Made by a program: the position numbers and the translations under genes. A stretch of 8,187 nucleotides of DNA from positions 1 to 8,187 of the forward strand of contig DAOVUC010000060.1 in the NCBI GenBank assembly GCA_030632765.1, written 5' to 3'. The first letter of the stretch is position 1. Each line of letters starts with the position of its first letter. Under the pieces are notes generated by a model. The model did no database searches and was not told the origin of the DNA. It was given only the letters and a program-made list of their open reading frames with translations. Source of the DNA: Candidatus Dadabacteria bacterium. GTDB lineage: Bacteria > Desulfobacterota_D > UBA1144 > Nemesobacterales > UBA2774. Positions 6,266 to 8,187 of this stretch are shown in pieces.

Positions 6266-6360
6266 TCATTAAAGAATATATTGGTGTTAAAATCAATTTT
6301 TAAAAGTTTCTTTGTGTATAATTGTATGATTCTTCATGCTAAAGATAATCAGGGATATAA
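6266..6360. other. AT-rich intergenic junction between tetR remnant and vanZ-like gene
   Basis: This stretch is very AT-rich and has no coding pattern in any frame I could follow. It should hold both the break point where the tetR 5' part was lost and the promoter of the vanZ-like gene. I see no direct repeat or insertion-sequence end at the break. Confidence 0.5.
6294..6322 (+). promoter_or_regulatory. Possible promoter of the vanZ-like gene
   Basis: A perfect TATAAT at 6317-6322 lies 38 bases before the vanZ-like ATG, in AT-rich DNA. The hexamer 17 bases upstream, CAATTT at 6294-6299, is a poor -35, so the -10 carries most of the support. Confidence 0.35.
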
Positions 6361-6765
6361 ATGCCGCAACTGATTTTTATCGCTTATGTGTTGTTAGTAA
6401 TCGCTCTTAGTTTAATACCTACTGCAATGGGCGGAAGTGGATTGTATAGTGATAAATTAGCTCATTTTTTTGCATATGGAGGAATGGGATTCTTAGCGTA
6501 TATGTCAGAGGACTCTGCAGAGAAAAGGTTCTACCTATTTTTACTCGTAATTAGCCTTGGCGCAGTGCTCGAATTTTTTCAACTATATATTCCCGGCAGG
6601 AGCGCATCATTTCTTGATATAATTGCAAATACTCTTGGCGCTAGCTTAGGTTATTTTGTAGGCTGGATATTTTTAGCAACCGCTATAAAAAATGTGCTCT
6701 TAGATAAAAAATTAGCTTCTGATGAGGCAACTACTAATTACAAGGATAATTTAAATGCGCCTTAA
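6361..6765 (+). CDS. VanZ-like family membrane protein
   Basis: This is a 134-residue protein with four predicted membrane helices at about 2-20, 34-50, 57-76 and 82-105. It carries the VanZ-like signature in order: DKLAHFFAYGGMGFLA, then GAVLEFFQLYIPGRSASFLD and DIIANTLGASLGYFVG, with the conserved Asp/His of helix 2, the Glu/Gln of helix 3 and the Asp/Asn of helix 4. VanZ itself gives low-level teicoplanin resistance by an unknown route; most chromosomal relatives are uncharacterised small membrane proteins, and resistance should not be inferred here. A weak SD (AGGGA) precedes the ATG. The last ~28 residues are hydrophilic and cytosolic or periplasmic. Confidence 0.85.
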   Translation: MPQLIFIAYVLLVIALSLIPTAMGGSGLYSDKLAHFFAYGGMGFLAYMSEDSAEKRFYLFLLVISLGAVLEFFQLYIPGRSASFLDIIANTLGASLGYFVGWIFLATAIKNVLLDKKLASDEATTNYKDNLNAP

Positions 6766-6815
6766 TCTAGAAGATGAATTGTTAATTTGCTGATTCCTTT
6801 TGAGCGTATCTTTAT

Positions 6816-6836
6816 CCAAACCTAATGACTGTTTGG
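6816..6836 (+). repeat. Short inverted repeat upstream of the beta-CASP nuclease gene
   Basis: CCAAAC at 6816-6821 pairs with GTTTGG at 6831-6836 across a 9-base loop and is followed by TATAAAT (6837-6843), a possible -10. It could be an operator or a weak hairpin after the vanZ-like gene. The arms are short enough to arise by chance. Confidence 0.25.
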
Positions 6837-6884
6837 TATAAATTAGATACAAGCTAAAATTTGAGATCTTTAGAGAGGATATAG

Positions 6885-8187
6885 ATGAAAATACAATTTT
6901 GCGGAGCTGCACAAACTGTAACAGGAAGCTGCCACCTGCTTACGCTTGACGATGGGTATCAAATACTTCTAGACTGCGGACTATATCAAGGAAGAGACGA
7001 AGACTTCGATGATTTTAATGCAAATTGGATATTTGACCCTTCCGATATTGATTGCATGATCCTGTCACACGCTCATATTGATCATTGTGGGCGCATTCCC
7101 AAATTGGTTAAAGATGGATTTAAGGGTGAAATCATCTGCACCAGCGCAACCAGGGATTTGTCAGCAGTAATGTTGATAGACAGTGCAAAGATTCAAGAGA
7201 GTGACGCTTATTATACGAATAAGAGAAATAAGAAAAGGGGCCTGCCGCCCGACGCAAAGCCTCTCTACACTCACGAAGACGCATATGATGCTTTAGAAGG
7301 ATTTGTAGGAATAAGCTATGATAAATGGCACAAAATCAGATCCGACCTATGGGTACAGTTCAGAGACAGTGGGCATATTTTTGGAAGTGCAAGCGTAACT
7401 CTTAAGATCGATCAGAAGGGAAAGCCACCTATATTGTTTGGATTTAGCGGAGATATTGGCAGACCTGACCGGCCGATCTTAAAAGACCCGGTTCCTATGG
7501 AAAATCTCGACTATCTAATATGCGAGTCTACCTATGGTGGGAGGAAACATAACCAGCTTCCTCAGGACGTAGAGGATCTTTTAGACATAATTCAAGAAAC
7601 TTGCGTTACTAACAAGGGTAAGCTTATAATCCCCGCATTTAGTGTTGGGAGAACGCAGGAGCTTGTTCATACTTTAGATAAGCTTGAAACCCAAGGACGA
7701 CTACCAAAAATACCGGTTTTTGTAGACAGCCCCATGGCAGTAAATGCTACAGAAGTATTTAGACTTCACCCCGAGTGTTTCGATTCAGACATCATTGAAT
7801 ACATTATTGAAGATCCGAACCCTTTTAGATTTAACGACCTTAAATATATTCGTAAAACAGAAGATTCTAAAAAGCTAAACTATTTAGAGGGGCCTGCAAT
7901 TATTATTAGCGCCTCTGGCATGATGACAGGCGGGAGAATTGTACATCATCTAATAAATCACATTGGGGATACTAATAACACCATTTTGGTTGTAGGTTAT
8001 TGTGCTCCACATACATTAGGAGCGAAGATCAGGCGTGGTGATAAGAAGGTACGGATTTTCGGTGTTGAAAGAAAAGTTAATGCCCGGGTTAAGATTATGG
8101 ACTCATATAGTGCACACGGTGATGAAGGGGAAATGTTATCATATCTTTCATATTTAGACAGAAATAAACTCAAGAATATATTTCTCG
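6885..8187 (+). CDS. Beta-CASP metallo-beta-lactamase-fold RNA nuclease, 3' truncated by window end
   Basis: This frame has 434 codons with no stop before the window edge; relatives are about 450-470 residues, so only the last part is missing. It opens MKIQFCGAAQTVTGSCHLL, the standard start of this family. Metal ligands are visible: SHAHIDHCG (His62, His64, Asp66, His67), GHIFGSA (His164), SGDIGR (Asp190) and SYSAHGD (His411). Beta-CASP marks are ESTYGG (Glu214, motif A), PAFSVGRTQEL, VDSPMA, ISASGMMTGGR and GYCAPHTLGAKI (371-382). These enzymes (the KH-less bacterial relatives of CPSF73, COG1236 type) cut or trim RNA in the cytosol. The motif-B position appears to be Lys381 where CPSF73 has His, as in many bacterial members. 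SD-like GAGAGGA precedes the ATG by 7 bases. Confidence 0.9.
   Translation, partial: MKIQFCGAAQTVTGSCHLLTLDDGYQILLDCGLYQGRDEDFDDFNANWIFDPSDIDCMILSHAHIDHCGRIPKLVKDGFKGEIICTSATRDLSAVMLIDSAKIQESDAYYTNKRNKKRGLPPDAKPLYTHEDAYDALEGFVGISYDKWHKIRSDLWVQFRDSGHIFGSASVTLKIDQKGKPPILFGFSGDIGRPDRPILKDPVPMENLDYLICESTYGGRKHNQLPQDVEDLLDIIQETCVTNKGKLIIPAFSVGRTQELVHTLDKLETQGRLPKIPVFVDSPMAVNATEVFRLHPECFDSDIIEYIIEDPNPFRFNDLKYIRKTEDSKKLNYLEGPAIIISASGMMTGGRIVHHLINHIGDTNNTILVVGYCAPHTLGAKIRRGDKKVRIFGVERKVNARVKIMDSYSAHGDEGEMLSYLSYLDRNKLKNIFL

Noticed and set aside
6361..6765. Glycopeptide-resistance gene
   Set aside because: The VanZ-like fold is common in chromosomes and there are no vanH/A/X or vanR/S genes nearby, so a resistance call is unsupported.

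Overview
The window looks like a moderately AT-rich chromosomal segment of an uncultured, probably Gram-negative (diderm) bacterium. The signs are signal peptides, a Cys-anchored lipoprotein, a von Willebrand A (vWA) protein with repeated C-terminal modules, and frequent TTG starts behind strong Shine-Dalgarno (SD) sequences. I cannot name a species. The protein families fit a deltaproteobacterial or candidate-phylum lineage, but that is inference.

Layout. (1) At 1-1526 (+) lies the 3' part of a vWA-domain gene with four tandem ~88-residue modules. Its reading frame is broken by two compensating homopolymer indels, near 232 and 391-397. (2) At 1547-2233 (+), 20 bp downstream with a strong SD, is an L-2-amino-thiazoline-4-carboxylate hydrolase-like protein, probably in the same operon. 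(3) At 2243-3799 (-), converging with it, is an SSS-family sodium/solute symporter of the SGLT type. (4) Diverging from the symporter is a (+) run: an F420/deazaflavin-type nitroreductase-family protein (3871-4359), a secreted protein of unknown function (4395-5030) and a small Cys-rich lipoprotein (5023-5361). The last two overlap by 8 bp. (5) A 14-bp perfect hairpin at 5385-5444 is a terminator candidate for the next unit. (6) At 5479-6000 (-) is an AhpD-like carboxymuconolactone decarboxylase-family protein. Upstream of it are a TetR-type operator (6030-6045) and the decayed C-terminal end of a TetR regulator (6065-6265) whose DNA-binding half is gone. (7) At 6361-6765 (+) is a VanZ-like membrane protein. 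(8) From 6885 to the window end (+) is a beta-CASP metallo-beta-lactamase-fold RNA nuclease, cut by the edge.

The genes do not form one obvious pathway. The clearest functional links are vWA protein plus ATC hydrolase-like protein (co-transcription), the secreted protein plus lipoprotein (translational coupling), and operator plus AhpD-like gene with a lost regulator. I found no CRISPR array, tRNA, rRNA, intact mobile element or obvious defence system. The most informative anomalies are the truncated tetR with its retained operator, the double frameshift in the vWA gene, and the unknown secreted pair.
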